This document shows, in pieces, positions 22,356 to 33,221 of a stretch of DNA of 64,000 nt. Below the pieces are notes generated by a model. That model saw only the letters and a list, made by a program, of their open reading frames with translations, searched no databases and had not been told where the DNA came from. Both the position numbers and the translations under genes were made by a program. Location of the stretch: positions 28,520,001 through 28,584,000 of the forward strand of contig OZ316891.1 of NCBI GenBank assembly GCA_973895155.1, given 5' to 3'. Numbering within the stretch: position 1 is the first letter of the stretch; every line of letters begins with the position of its first letter. The DNA is from Marsupella aquatica (Eukaryota > Marchantiophyta).

Positions 22356-22539
22356 GCCTAATGATTTCTCGGGGGGGCGCAGCACGAAAAAAAATATTTG
22401 TTTTCGCGGCTGATTATCTATCATATATAGAGAAATCCCCCCTCAAGGCTTTAGCTCTCCGCAGGCCCGTAGTGCATAAAAGGCTTTCTGATTTCGTGGC
22501 CCTCTGGTCTTACATCCAAGAGGCCACCCTTTACCTTTT

Positions 22540-22887
22540 GCTCGATTTTGCTCGATTTGGTTCAAATCTCGATGCTGTGACTCAGTATTTATTGAATAAT
22601 CGTGAGGCTAGGTCAACTAAGATACTTGAACAACCACGATATAGCCGTCCAATTCCTATTGAAAAACAAATCGTGGTTATTTATGCAGCTGTCAAAGGTT
22701 ACTTAGACCAAATACCCGTCGTTCTCACAACACACTATGAGCAAGAGCTATTGAAATGAAATCTATCGACCCAGGTCTACTTTCTGCTATTGTACAACAA
22801 AAAAACATCACTGAGCAAATTAGTAGTCAACTGGCTACCTCTCGCCATAAATGTACGCGGAGCTTCTTAGCGATTCATCAATCATAA
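22540..22887 (+). pseudogene. atp1: atp1 3' fragment (ATP synthase F1 alpha subunit)
   Basis: The C-terminal 110 or so residues of the alpha subunit, including ARFGSNLDAVTQYLLN, PIPIEKQIVVIYAAVKGYLD and HYEQELLK. After ELLK a five-base duplication (TGAAA at about 22,754-22,760) shifts the frame; reading on in the new frame gives SIDPGLLSAIVQQKN to a TAA at 22885-22887. The first three quarters, including the Walker motifs, are missing. One extra Arg codon lies before the PIPIEK block. It is clearly a broken copy. Confidence 0.87.
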
Positions 22888-23124
22888 GAAAAGGAGAGGG
22901 GCAAAGCAGCTATTTGCTTCACCCCTCCCCCCTCCGGGTACCGGGTAGCCGTGGCTTATAAGAAAGGTAGAGCATGGGCAATTTGTCGTTGGGAGTTTGT
23001 AAAGTCTCTCATTTTTTAGTTATAATCGTAACCGCGCCCCCTACGCAACGACGCTTCCTTTCCGGAATTCGGGATGGGAGAAACAAGCGCTTAGCGCCTC
23101 GGGTTTCCGCATTCGTTGTCAAAT

Positions 23125-23197
23125 CAGGAGAAAAGGGATTCGAACCCTTAACCTTTGGTTTTGGAGACCATTGTTCTACCATTGGAACTATTCTCCT
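23125..23197 (-). tRNA. trnW: tRNA-Trp (CCA)
   Basis: On the minus strand the acceptor TTCTCCT-type stem closes (AGGAGAA with TTCTCCT), the D arm GTTCCAATGGTAGAAC and T arm GGGTTCGAATCCC are good, and the anticodon CCA lies at 23162-23164. The lowest anticodon-stem pair is A-A rather than A-T, either a decay mutation or a site corrected in the RNA. It is antisense to nad3, which starts 24 bases further on. Confidence 0.85.
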
Positions 23198-23220
23198 TCA
23201 AAAAAAGTGGTTCTTGGTTC

Positions 23221-25100
23221 ATGGAATTTGCACCTATTTTTGTCTATTTAGTAATCAGTTTGCTACTTTCCTTGATCTTAATTGGTGTTTCTTTTCTATT
23301 CGCTTCTTCTTCCAGTTTGGCTTACCCAGAGAAATTGTCAGCTTACGAATGTGGTTTTGAGGGCGGCCGTTAGGTTACCTACAGTCATAAACGTGTGTGG
23401 CCGAACTTCACACGAGGGGTATATGGCTTACTGGAAGCTGGTAACGGCGGAGGAACCGAAGCATGCCATAAAAGCATCACTGAGGGCCGGAGGCACGATA
23501 GGGGAGAGGGCCAACCAGAGCGATACACTCGACCGGTCCGTCCGAAGGATACTTATTTGGCGGGGTCAATCAATAGGCCGGAAATGGCTTGATGATTTCA
23601 GCACGCGAAGACCCGTCGGCGGGCCCAAAGGGCACGAGACTTGCCGTGCGAGGTGCTACGGACTTTGGGCCAGAGAGTTCGGCGGGTCGAAGGCGCTTTG
23701 GCCCTACGGGCCACCTCGCTTTCCGCCCAAGACCGTGATGCGAGCCCCCCGGCACTAACGAGATGAGGTGCTGTTATGGCGAATCGGAGTCGTTTTCGGG
23801 AAAGCATACCCTGCCTGCTGGAGCTAACTCCGTGCTGCCTTGCGCACGCGGGAACGCACGCGAAAAGATGCAGCAGTCACGCCCTCTGCCTGCAGATGAT
23901 CAGAATCGGCCAGGCCACAGGTCGGAGTGGAAATATGGGGGCGGATTACCCAACACATTGGGGACAGACGACTAAACGACATCTCGAAGTGCTACAGCCT
24001 GTAGGCGATACCGGCGAGGTCCAGCCAGATGAGCGCCGGCCAAGGCGGGTTGGAAGTCAGAAGGCCCGCAGTACCCGGCTAAACCTTCGCTTCGAGAAGG
24101 GGAAGGCACTGGAAACACCAGTAATCGGGAAGGGGCCTAGGTATCTGCTTGGTCTAAGCGGATTTCACTCTACACAGCTTATCAAAGCAACTCTAACGGA
24201 TCTCAGATTGGCTGTGACCGACACGGTACGGTATGCGGTTTGCTCCCTGTTAGGCCCTTGGATCTCTAGCTATGAGAGAAAGCGAACAGGCGGACAAGGC
24301 GGCTTGAAAGTCCTCTAGCTTCTCCTCTCCAGCAAGCTATAGGGTACGGCGCGGCACAAAATAGTTTTAATTCACTTGGTCCACCTGCCCTGGCTCCCCC
24401 GGCGAAACTTCCCAAGGATGCTCAAACTCTGCAAGGCGATAAGTATAAACTCTGGAATCGCTGAAAAAGCAGAGCAACCCGACAAATACGAGATCATTCT
24501 ATGCCCTGTCTTGCGTGGCTCCGGCTGTTCAGCACTGTAAAAAAGGCTCCTCGCCCGCTCTCTGCGCATCGACGGAGAGCACGGAATGGAATCATGCTTT
24601 TGATAGGATGAAGAAACATATTCTGTTTATTCGGAGATACCACCCGCCGGAGGCCCATAAGGAAGACCTAGAGGAAATCATTGGGAAGACCTAGGGTAGA
24701 TCATTGGTTTTCGGAAACCGAAAAGATATATATAAATATAAATATGCTGCGCCCGTAGTGAAGTAGTGAAAGAGGGACCAAAGTAAGTAGAGTTAGTGAG
24801 CCGTGTAATGGGCAACTATTTCGCACGGTTCGGAGGGCACTTCAGTAGGCCCTACATGCATGGGCTGAAGTCTTGACCCCTATTCCTTTTGATGATGCCA
24901 GAAGTCGTTTCGATATACGATTTTATCTTGTTTCTATTTTATTTATTATATCCGATTCGGAAGTCACCTTTTCATTTCCTTGGGCAGTTTCTCTTAACAA
25001 GATTGGTTCGTTTGGATTCTGGTCTATGATGGTATTTTTACTTATTTTGACGATTGGATTTGTATATGAATGGAAAAAGGGCGCTTTAGATTGGGAGTAA
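23221..25100 (+). CDS. nad3: NADH dehydrogenase subunit 3, split by a group II intron
   Basis: Exon 1 is 23221-23360 (exactly 140 nt) and exon 2 is 24884-25100 (217 nt); joined they give 118 residues, the normal nad3 length. The product is a three-helix subunit of the membrane arm of complex I; the conserved ECGFDPFDDAR loop spans the splice site. Exon 2 has Ser codons at 24951-24953, 24957-24959, 24972-24974 and 25008-25010 where the family has Phe or Leu, fitting C-to-U editing sites that are still C in DNA. The frame is intact. Confidence 0.93.
23361..24883 (+). other. group II intron nad3i140
   Basis: It lies after coding nucleotide 140 of nad3. The 5' end is GGGCGGCCG, a variant of the GUGYG consensus. 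Domain V is clear at 24798-24831 (GAGCCGTGT ... GCACGGTTC), followed by a domain VI hairpin and an AT 3' end. No maturase ORF is present. The segment near 23,575-23,630 belongs to a dispersed repeat family also seen inside ccmFN and ccmFC. Introns at this nad3 site are known from early land plants. Confidence 0.85.
24798..24831 (+). other. group II intron domain V of nad3i140
   Basis: The 34-nt hairpin starts GAGCCG and ends CGGTTC, the catalytic domain V signature. It is placed about 50 bases before the 3' splice site, as expected. Confidence 0.85.
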
Positions 25101-25488
25101 CTCTTCATTCGCGAAAGCGAATGGAGTGGAAAGAAAAAATATAAGCCCGTAGGGCTGAAGCTCTCATCGCTCTCTTTCTCCCTCTCCGGACACTTTTTTG
25201 GTCCAAAGGACACGAAACTTGCCGGGTATCTATCGTGTGCGGATTCCAGCCAAAAAGGAATTTCGGCTCTTCCGTGCCCCCGACCCGCGAAGCGGTTTAA
25301 TTAATCCTCCGGATTGGAAGTATATAAACCGCTTCACGGGACTCTATGTCCCGCACAGTGAATGCTCTCTCCCGTAGTACTATGTGCCTAAAATAAGAGA
25401 TCTTTCTTGCTATGGGAAAACCACGAACACCATTGCAAAAACAAATCACTCGTTGTGTCTGCTCAATAGTTGATTATTGGACACATTG

Positions 25489-25561
25489 GGGTAATTAGCT
25501 CAGTTGGTAGAGTGCCTTGTTTACACCGAGAGCGTCAGCGGTTCAAGTCCGTTATTATCCA
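25489..25561 (+). tRNA. trnV: tRNA-Val (UAC)
   Basis: Acceptor GGGTAAT pairs with ATTATCC (one G-T), D arm TTAGCTCAGTTGGTAGAGT, anticodon TAC at 25522-25524, T arm GCGGTTCAAGTCCGT. It looks intact. It lies about 390 bases downstream of nad3 on the same strand. Confidence 0.9.
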
Positions 25562-26389
25562 AGGGTTCTCCATCATCTTAATTATGGATTGAATCTAGCG
25601 TCTGAATACATGTAATAATTCGATTGATGTTGGTTACGAGAATGTGAAAAAAGGGGGGGGGGGACAAAATGGATTCTATGGTATCGGTAACCCGAGCTAT
25701 GGAGATTACGGTAGATGGGATAAACGGACCATACGGGATAATGAAAGAATCCTATTACTCAAATTTGAGTAACGTGAACGGGGAGAGATCTCATTAATAG
25801 ACGACGGATCACGTGAGGAGTAGAGTAGGGGTCGGGATAGCCAGGGAAAAGACCAAATGAGGGGATTACAAGCAAGATGGAAGAACCCCCGTAAATGAAT
25901 GTGATCCAATTGTGAAAATCACTCTGCCGCGAACGTGACGATATGACAGATAGATTGATATCTAGAAAAATAAAATGAGCCGCCGGTCGACCAAAAAACC
26001 CAGTATAAGGATTTGGAACCAAAAAAAGCCATTTAAGTCCTTGGATGGTCCCATGTATCTTACGGAGTGTCGATCAAATCAAAAACAATTTTTGATTTGC
26101 CCATGAGAGAAAGACAAAGGAATAATATGCTAATACCTCGAAGAAAACGAAAAGGGATAATAATATTATCATACCTCTATTGACGGGCACAGCGGAGTGC
26201 TATCCAAGTCCAATGTGGTGTGGTGCTGAGCACCATTCCCGAGGAACTCGGCGGCGGGCGCCCGACACAAAATGGGCTGTAGGGGTTCGCCGGATTATTG
26301 AAGGCTCCGGTGTATAGATAATCGAATCTATGCAATATGTATCCCGGTCGGGAGTGACTCGTAGGTTGGATTTACTTATTTGCTGGGCC
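25562..26389. other. spacer or intron remnant downstream of the nad5 exon
   Basis: On the minus strand this would be the 5' part of the intron after the nad5 exon, but a canonical GUGYG start is not visible, so the intron may be truncated. No other gene is supported. Confidence 0.35.
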
Positions 26390-26808
26390 ATTTTTCGAAT
26401 CGTGTACGAAATTCCATAAGGACCCAAGATTTCAATAGCACCTTTGTCTAAAGCTTTGAACGAAACTTCATATCCAAAACGCAAAAACGATCTAGCTAAG
26501 AAGTCGTTAAAAACTTTATCGAAAAACCAACGCTTATTGAAAAAGCAATATAGTCGATTACCAAAAGTACTAGTTTTCAAAGCGAGAATGAGTGGATTCA
26601 CCACAAAATTTACACTATACGCCACGAATGAACCTAAAGTACTAAACAAAATAGGAATTAGTTTGATAATGGTTGGAGTAGCAAACTCAGATTCGGCCAT
26701 AATTTCATTTCTGGGTAATATGAAAAGTGAATTAGCCCAAAAATTGGTACCTGAACCAATCATCATATCTCTGGCCAAGTATCCTACAAAAATACTCCCA
26801 AAAGCCAA
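26390..26808 (-). pseudogene. nad5: nad5 internal exon (NADH dehydrogenase subunit 5)
   Basis: About 138 residues of complex I subunit 5, from [18 protein letters not shown] through the stretch ending [17 protein letters not shown]. Its boundaries coincide with the exon that lies between introns i1455/i1477 and i1872 in vascular plants (395-417 nt long). The other nad5 exons are not in this window. In the donor it could have been joined by cis- or trans-splicing; here it is an orphan exon. The reading frame is intact within the exon. Confidence 0.85.
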
Positions 26809-26846
26809 AAGGTTTAGATATGATTATTGCCGCTCATACAATTTAG

Positions 26847-26925
26847 CGGATCTAAATAGCTTAGTGGTTTATAGCGCTGGTCTGTCAAGCCAGAAGTCGC
26901 GGGTTCAAATCCCGTTTTTCCCGTT
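26847..26925 (+). tRNA. trnD: tRNA-Asp (GUC), with an eroded 5' acceptor
   Basis: The D arm (AGCTTAGTGGTTTATAGC), anticodon arm with GTC (GGTCTGTCAAGCC) and T arm GCGGGTTCAAATCCCGT are typical of tRNA-Asp. The 3' acceptor TTTTCCC does not pair with the sequence 5' of the D arm, so the 5' acceptor strand is replaced or mutated. It is probably a decayed or recombined copy. Confidence 0.7.
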
Positions 26926-27113
26926 GAAACTGGAATCCGATTGTGAAAGAAACCAGTTCATATATATATATATATTTTTTTTCTTTCGAAAAAACCCAGC
27001 TTACATAAGCTCTCTCTTGAGCTCCGGCATACTGGCGAAGCTCTTCTCACACTCCGCACCCCCGCGCATATGCCGAAGCCTGGGTAAGCAAAAATATTTC
27101 TCTGTTTTTCTTT

Positions 27114-28161
27114 GGAGGTATGGCTGAGTGGTTGAAAGCATTGGTTTGCTAAATCAGTGCGACAAGAAACTGTGCAATGTAATGTGGTTCAATTCCACAG
27201 GACGTAACCCCCCGTCCTACCCAACCTGGACATGCGTCGGGAGTAATCTCGAGGTGTGAAGCTCTAGGGACAATGTAATGATGCTTGGGATTCCGTACCG
27301 AGCTAATGCTAGGGTGAAGAGACCGGCGGGTCTTCGCGTGCGGAAATCGTCAAGAAGCCGGCCAGAAGACCCGTGAAGCCAAAGAAGGACGTAGTGCCTG
27401 TAAAAAAGTATCCTTCGGACCCTTTGGCGGCGGGCCCTCAATAGATGAACAGTTCGAACGAACTAATACAGAGACCTCGTAACAAACAATTCAAGGCGGA
27501 ACCGAAAGATCTCCTTCCTGGATGAAATTAGGTGAAAAATTGGAATGGTAGGCATCCCGAGCAGGAAGCCAGCCGTGGAAGGGGGTGGTATCTCCGATTT
27601 TGATATCATCGTGGGTTCAGATTTCCATCGGGGTTTTTCTAGGTTCTTCCTGTTGAGGGAGATGATACTACATTGCGCGGAACTTGGTAAACCCTCATCG
27701 CTCCTTCCGGGAGGCTCTGTGGTAATGCGGAGTAACGCAATGCGGGTAGAGGACAGCTCAAAAAGCAAAAACCCGTCTGTAATTGATGGGAGAGGATCTT
27801 GTGATCTACACCGAAAGGTGGCAGACTTGAGCATGGGTGACTTGTACTATATATTTCTCGAGACTTTGATAAAAAGGATATAAAATTCATTTTTTTTCTT
27901 GCCACAAGGGACAACAGGGGCTTAGAGCTGTGGGTTCACCCGCAACACTTAACTTGCCGCGAGAGTTTTATACATGGAACAACTTCTAGTAGCCAATGAT
28001 GCAAGCATAACTCTTGCGAGGTTACGTTTCGGACAGGTTGCTTGAGCCGTATGCGGGGAAACTCGCACGTACGGTTCTTAGGGGGGGAAAGCTTGAGAGG
28101 GCCGACCTATCCCGACAAATACAACGATATTGTATCATGGGTTCAAATCCCATTTCCTCCG
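27114..28161 (+). tRNA. trnS: tRNA-Ser (GCU) interrupted by a group II intron
   Basis: Exon 1 is 27114-27156 (exactly 43 nt): acceptor GGAGGTA, D arm and anticodon GCT at 27148-27150. Exon 2 is 28117-28161: rest of the anticodon stem, a long variable arm ATACAA/TTGTAT, T arm ATGGGTTCAAATCCCAT and acceptor TTCCTCC plus G. Joined, the 88-nt product folds as a class II tRNA-Ser. The splice position 43 corresponds to the intron known as trnSi43 in early land-plant mitochondria. trnA follows after two bases. Confidence 0.88.
27157..28116 (+). other. group II intron trnSi43
   Basis: It starts GTGCGACAAGAAAC and ends AC. Domain V is at 28050-28083 (GAGCCGTATGCGGGGAAAC ... GTACGGTTC), followed by a domain VI hairpin. 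Length is 960 nt with no maturase frame. Near 27,313-27,440 it contains, inverted, sequence shared with the nad3 intron around 23,530-23,640. Confidence 0.85.
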
Positions 28162-28163
28162 TA

Positions 28164-28236
28164 GGGGACGTAGCTCAATTGGTAGAGCGCATGTTTTGCA
28201 AGCATGAAGCTGTCGGTTCAAATCCGATCGTCTCCA
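28164..28236 (+). tRNA. trnA: tRNA-Ala (UGC)
   Basis: Acceptor GGGGACG pairs with CGTCTCC, D arm TAGCTCAATTGGTAGAGC, anticodon TGC at 28197-28199, T arm GTCGGTTCAAATCCGAT. It looks intact and sits two bases after trnS, a likely shared transcript in the mitochondrion. Confidence 0.93.
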
Positions 28237-28980
28237 TATGAGTAATCTACCGGAAAAAAAAATAGAATAAATGCTTGTGAGAATGCACCTTTATAAAAAG
28301 AGATCTCGTTATGCTTCGCACCTTAATTCGGGGCGGGGGGGGGCGCCAGCAAGCATGTGCTGGGATATAATCATTGAAACTGAAGATGGAGAACGAGGTC
28401 AAAAGTTTTTATCCGAGCCCGGCGGGACTGTCTGACAGGACCTTAGGAAGAGGCACGTAGTGCGTGCGGAGACCTTTCAATCTACAAGCCGCCTCCCCAG
28501 GGTTTCCATCCCCATCCTCTCACGTTGGGTTTCGTCCCTGCGGGGCCTTCCATTGCTCCCCGCGCGCTACGTTCCTTTAGCCCTTCAGGTTCGGGTCGAG
28601 CACTACGTGTCTATCGGTGTCGTCCAGACCCACAAAGTTCAGCGCGGGCCATAGGAAATTATAGTTGAATGGAACGCCAGAATAGCGAAGTCGTAAGGTA
28701 AGGTCGCCCGGCGTGCTTACGAGCGGAAAAAAAGGCCCGGGATGGATTATCTATCCTCGGGAAAGGCTACATCGGGTGAGCGGCTCGCAGGGTCCGTATA
28801 GAGAAATGATTGAAGGAGAGCACCTTGGACAACAAGAGAATCCGTTATATCCCGACCGACGCAGGCGCAACTTCTAGCGTACCTTCGATTTACGGAGAGT
28901 AGTACGGCCGTTTAAGTTTGCTTTTTCGGCAGTTAGTTGATTTTATACAATTCTTAGAACGGCTTATGGTTGGGAGGGAG
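28237..28980. other. mitochondrial spacer, no gene recognised
   Basis: GC-rich spacer with several copies of palindromic motifs such as GGCACGTAGTGC (about 28,452) and CACTACGTG (about 28,600), and another piece of the TTCAATCTACAAGCC repeat (about 28,476). No coding region is supported. Confidence 0.5.
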
Positions 28981-29079
28981 ATAGATTTTCTCACGAAACA
29001 GAAAGCTTTTATGCGTTTCGCTTATCCTACCGTAGATATTTATGCTATGGTTTGAATGGTAAACGAAAACAATTAATAA
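28981..29079 (+). pseudogene. rps7: rps7 5' fragment with an internal deletion
   Basis: Matches codons in the first third of rps7 (CRETES...LSHRRYLCY) but then jumps directly to the sequence equivalent to [10 protein letters not shown]. The roughly 70 bases between these in the main copy (40870-41562) are absent. It is followed 20 bases later by the nad7 start codon. Confidence 0.75.
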
Positions 29080-29098
29080 CAAATACGAATTATTAGAT

Positions 29099-29432
29099 AT
29101 GGCTAGCACTAAACAAATCAAGAATGTTATTTTTAATTTTGGACCTCAACTGCTGCTCATGGTGTTTTACGATCAGTCTTGGAAATGGATGGAGAAGTGG
29201 TAGAACGCGCGGAACCGCATATTGGATTACTGAGGCACGGAAAAATTATAAAACCAACGTATCTTCCTTCGAGCTTCACCTTCTTCTGATCGGTTAGATT
29301 ATGTTTCTATAATGGCCCAGGAACATGCTTATTCTTTAGCTATAGAGATACTTTGTAATTGTAAGGTATCTTCACTAGCTCAGTATATACGAGTGTTATT
29401 TCGTGGATGGAATAACTCGGATGATCCCATAT
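29099..29432 (+). pseudogene. nad7: nad7 first exon, frameshifted (NADH dehydrogenase subunit 7)
   Basis: Begins [17 protein letters not shown], the start of the 49-kDa subunit of the complex I peripheral arm, and near the end reads [20 protein letters not shown] and AQYIRVLF. Several small indels between about 29,150 and 29,275, and one near 29,405, break the frame. Total length is 334 nt against 336 expected. The next base starts GTGCG, so the exon end coincides with intron site nad7i336. The 3' part of the gene lies 27 kb away on the other strand at 56001-56216. Confidence 0.85.
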
Positions 29433-30640
29433 GTGCGCCGTAGCAATGTGTGTGTTCTTAGCGATAGGCCGATTAATGATGCCCGATATAAAGCATCATC
29501 ACATTATCCTCCTCGAAGGGAAAGCCCGAGGGGGGCATGTGGAGAGGGAGGGAAACAAACCGGCGTGAAACCGATAGCGTTATTATGTTATCCGAGCTAT
29601 AGCCCCATCGATCTTAGTAGTTACTTTGGAGTGATCCGGCTCGGGCTGGTTGACCTAACAAACACACGTGGTTGTGATTGAGGCCGGAAGAACCATTATG
29701 TCGCCAGCATTGCGACAAGCCACCGCCTCTGATTTAAGGGTTCGTGGAAAGAGTGGGACATGCCGGAGCCAGCTCCCAGTCCACCAGCTGCTGCCGGCGT
29801 AAACCAACCGCAAGGACGCTTTCAACCGCGACGATCGGGGGGGGGGAGGTCTATTGGACACTCACCACAGAAGGACCGCGAAGGTATCCAGAATGACCCC
29901 AGCTGATGACACGATAAGCTGAGACCCCTGGCCATCATTCCATGGGAGCTTATTTACCACTCAAGGCAGGATCGGATAACACCCAGGCGCGTAGCAAAGT
30001 AAGCCTCCGGGCTTACCTGTGCACGGATAGCCCGACACAGTCTCAGCCTACAGGCTGTACGCGGTTAGTACCCGGCCGGGGACCTCAAACACCAAACTAC
30101 AGGGCCCAAACTCTATCGCTCTGATTCCGGCTTACAAACTATTAAAAAAAGACTACATGAACTACCTATATCTGACAAAATTGCTACTCACGTTTCAAAC
30201 GGAAGGAGCTTATATACCAGCTATAGAATCTGTCCGGCACAAACTTACACATAACGAATGGCAAACCGAAATAAAAGCAGGGCCGGGGTCGACTCCAGGA
30301 CTGCGGACTCCGATACGCGCCTGGATGGCATGATAAAATTTGAAAAAACCATTGCCAGACTCGAGACGCGTAGCGGAGTCCAGTTCAAAAAACCTCTCGG
30401 AGAATTACCAAACCAGATAGAGAGGCCTTACGGGGCCAGGTATACAATTCCCACGCGTTGTACAAGAAGCTATACGGGCAGTTATCGAAAACAATGGTAT
30501 CTAAACCCAATCGTAATTAACCCGCGAATCGTAATTATTCAAGGATTTGATTCACGTTTTAGTATTACGTCGAAACAGTTCCAAACTATGGTTACAGCAT
30601 TTTCTTCGATTGCACCTAAAATAGCTATTCTTGTTTATCT
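29433..30640 (+). other. 5' part of group II intron nad7i336 and following unassigned sequence
   Basis: The start GTGCGCCG directly after the nad7 exon fits a group II 5' splice site at nad7 position 336. I find no domain V downstream before 30.6 kb, so the intron looks truncated. An unassigned 144-codon frame starts at 30258 and runs into the rps7 duplicate; it is probably chance. Confidence 0.5.
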
Positions 30641-30831
30641 CTCGATTGGTTTCACTCATCAGGACTTTCAGAGAGGGTGGGAACGAAAATAAATAGATTT
30701 TGTCGCGAAACAGAAAGTGTTTATGCGCTTTGCTTATCCCACCGTAGATATTTATGCTATGCCCTGGGAGGGCTTTTGCCATCAAGACCTAGGGGCTGTG
30801 GGGCAAGCACATACAATTGCTCAGACAATTT
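30641..30831 (+). pseudogene. rps7: partial duplicate of rps7 (about 191 bp)
   Basis: Nearly identical to the 5' third of rps7 read on the opposite strand at about 41,325-41,516, from the codons for [15 protein letters not shown] to CSDN. A change near 30,690 removes a few bases. It ends abruptly at 30831 in a stop-containing sequence. It carries no start codon of its own. Confidence 0.85.
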
Positions 30832-31122
30832 AGAGATCTAAAATCTAAACGCGAGATCAATGAGATCTTGATTTATTACTCCCCCGACATAAACCGGATG
30901 GCGGCCGGTGGGTTCTACACCAGATTATAAGCATTCCGAGGAGACCACCTCGTATGAGATGAGAGACGCTAAGAAAGGACGCAAGCTCTTTTCTGAAGTG
31001 ATAGCGAAAAGGCGAAATAAAACAAATTTTATTGGTACGAGCGCCAGCCTGGCCTTATGCCCCATGGGCCTTCGACCAAGCAAAAATATTTCTTTCTGCT
31101 TTCGCCAAACGGGGGGGGCGGC

Positions 31123-31194
31123 CTGGAGTAAAAGGATTCGAACCTTTGTTTCCCGGCATCAAAGGCCGATGCCTTACCACTTGGCTATACTCCA
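31123..31194 (-). tRNA. trnQ: tRNA-Gln (UUG)
   Basis: Minus-strand cloverleaf: acceptor TGGAGTA pairs with TACTCCA, D arm TAGCCAAGTGGTAAGGC, anticodon TTG read from 31160-31162, T arm AAAGGTTCGAATCCTTT. It looks intact. Confidence 0.9.
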
Positions 31195-33221
31195 AAAAAA
31201 AGCCCATAAATCAACCTTACACGAGAATGAAATCACTCCATGTGGCGTCATTGGCACATTAGGGAACGGTTGATCACTTCGCGCTCTGCATTTTCTTATT
31301 TCGGAGAAAGTCCAAACATACCCGTCAGACAGACAAAAAAGTTGTTCCGGAACCTATCAAAAAAGGTTTTCAGTTACTAATTTATTTTATTGCATGGAAA
31401 ATAACTATCATCTATAATCAATCATATGTATATACTAAAAGCAGCTAATTGAAGAGCTACATCTTTCGTAGGCTTATGCTTTACCCGTCTCATGGTTCAT
31501 TTTTTGTTTGAGGCCCCAGCCAGTAGTTGCTTACTACTTAGATGATTTTTCCCCTGGGATTTGTCCGCACTCCGTACTTCAGTCTAGAAAACAGGCAAAG
31601 TTAGTTCGCTTGAGAAGCTTTCTACGCAATTTTCTCTACAGTGGTGGGCTCGCGGCCTTATTAAGCACAGATGCTGCGTATAATGTTGAGTTATAATTCT
31701 TCGGAGCTAACACTCGATCGATGGTGCTTTGCAAAATTTTTGGGAGGTAGAAGAAGAAAAGACGCTCGCAGAAGTCCATCATGACTTCGATATCTGTTTT
31801 GATCGATATGAGAAATAAGCTGCCCCCGGCGGGCAGTCTGGTTATCTCTCCACGCCGCTATTTCAAAACTGAATGATTCTATCAGAGATGAATGACCCGA
31901 GAGAGAGCCTGGCCGTGGGTTTACTTTGCTCACCGATGAGCCGGGCTACTGCTCCACGAACCGTACGGGATAGTGGCCGCCCATCACACAGCTCCCTAAC
32001 CTGCCTTTCTTCGTAGCTCCTTTGCCGAACCCGGAAAGGCACACCTTGGAAGATTGCCCGATAGACCGCGTCGTCAAAGTGAAACTTGCCGAACGGGGAC
32101 CGATTAGTAAGTACATAGGCTCCTTACCCACTTATCACGAGCTTTTCTATTGCTAGGTCCTTTTCTCAGTGGAGTCCCCCACTTCCGACGGTAAATGCAT
32201 CCATAGGCACTACGTGTCCCTCTTTGGCTTTATTTATAGGGTCTCACCGTCCTTTCCCGTGTGGCTTGTCTAATCTAGTGGACGCCCCCCTCCGTAAAAA
32301 TAAGAAAGATGTTGTTCAGTCGCCCCCCCCCTTTTTCCTAGTGATATAATCCACTACTACATTAGGTCTATCTCTTCCATGATAAGGTTAGGGGGCCACC
32401 TCGTCGCGCATCATCCTTGAAAGGAGTATAGTGAACAGCGTACGTTCGCGCGCGACGCGAAACGGAGGACAACGGCCCAAGGTCAGCCATTCGGTGTAGC
32501 GCCGTAACTCCGATTCGCCAGTACGGATCCTCATCTTTAAACACAGGAGCCGGCTCGACTACTCTATTCGGTCATCCTTTTCGGGATGAGCGAAATCCCG
32601 GAGCTTTTTTCACATGCTAAGGTCTCCGTTGCCGAACGAACCGGGATAAGTGAAATGCCTTAGTACATCGTGAACTTGTACTTTTAGCGCGCGGGCAGGA
32701 CCGGTCGCCCCAGTCAGTGCTAAACCAGGAGGCTCGTACCCCCTTCGCGGACATAATAGTCCCCGCAGCTTATAATATGATTTCCGAATCGAGCGCGCTT
32801 CGCGTTATGACTCCATCCACGTAGATTATTTCTTCGCCAATCAAGCAGCCATGCTGCTTGATCGCTCTTCCCCTCTGTGCAGTTTCATTCCTTCGCAACT
32901 CAAGCACACGATATTCAAACAAATGTTTTTTCTTCCCCGTCGTCAACCATCGTGGATCGTTGATCAAATTGTTATCGGCTGTCGACACCTCATTTTCATA
33001 TTTAGGCTATTGATTACGAATAAGGATGATTGGAACGTTTTTATCTTTGATAAAAAACTGACCTATACTTTTGATTCAGGCTCGTACCTCTGCCCATCCA
33101 GTATCACATTCATAAGGTAAGCACCTCCTGTCCACTTAGTTCATCAGTGACCCAAACAAAGGCCATACCTGTTGTGCGCGTTGTAATAGTCGTTTCGAAA
33201 AAAATAAATGAAAATGGCCTT
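31195..33221. other. spacer containing the 3' end of a minus-strand group II intron
   Basis: Domain V of a minus-strand group II intron is at 31958-31994. The exon it served cannot be named: the minus sequence after it (31,700-31,930) shares a stretch (ATATCGAAGTCAT...GGACTTCT) with plus-strand sequence near 44,515-44,550, but neither copy matches a gene I know. The rest shows no coding region. Confidence 0.45.
31958..31994 (-). other. group II intron domain V (host gene unknown)
   Basis: On the minus strand the hairpin runs from GAGCTGTGTGATGGG to CCCGTACGGTTC, the domain V pattern. A domain VI-like hairpin follows. The intron's 5' end and both exons are unidentified. Confidence 0.65.

Noticed and set aside
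25759-26022. Minus-strand ORF as the last nad5 exon
   Set aside because: Its residues do not match the expected hydrophobic C-terminus of nad5.
27175-27195. A second tRNA T-arm (GTGGTTCAATTCCAC) near 27.18 kb
   Set aside because: It lies in domain I of the trnS intron and no other tRNA arms surround it.
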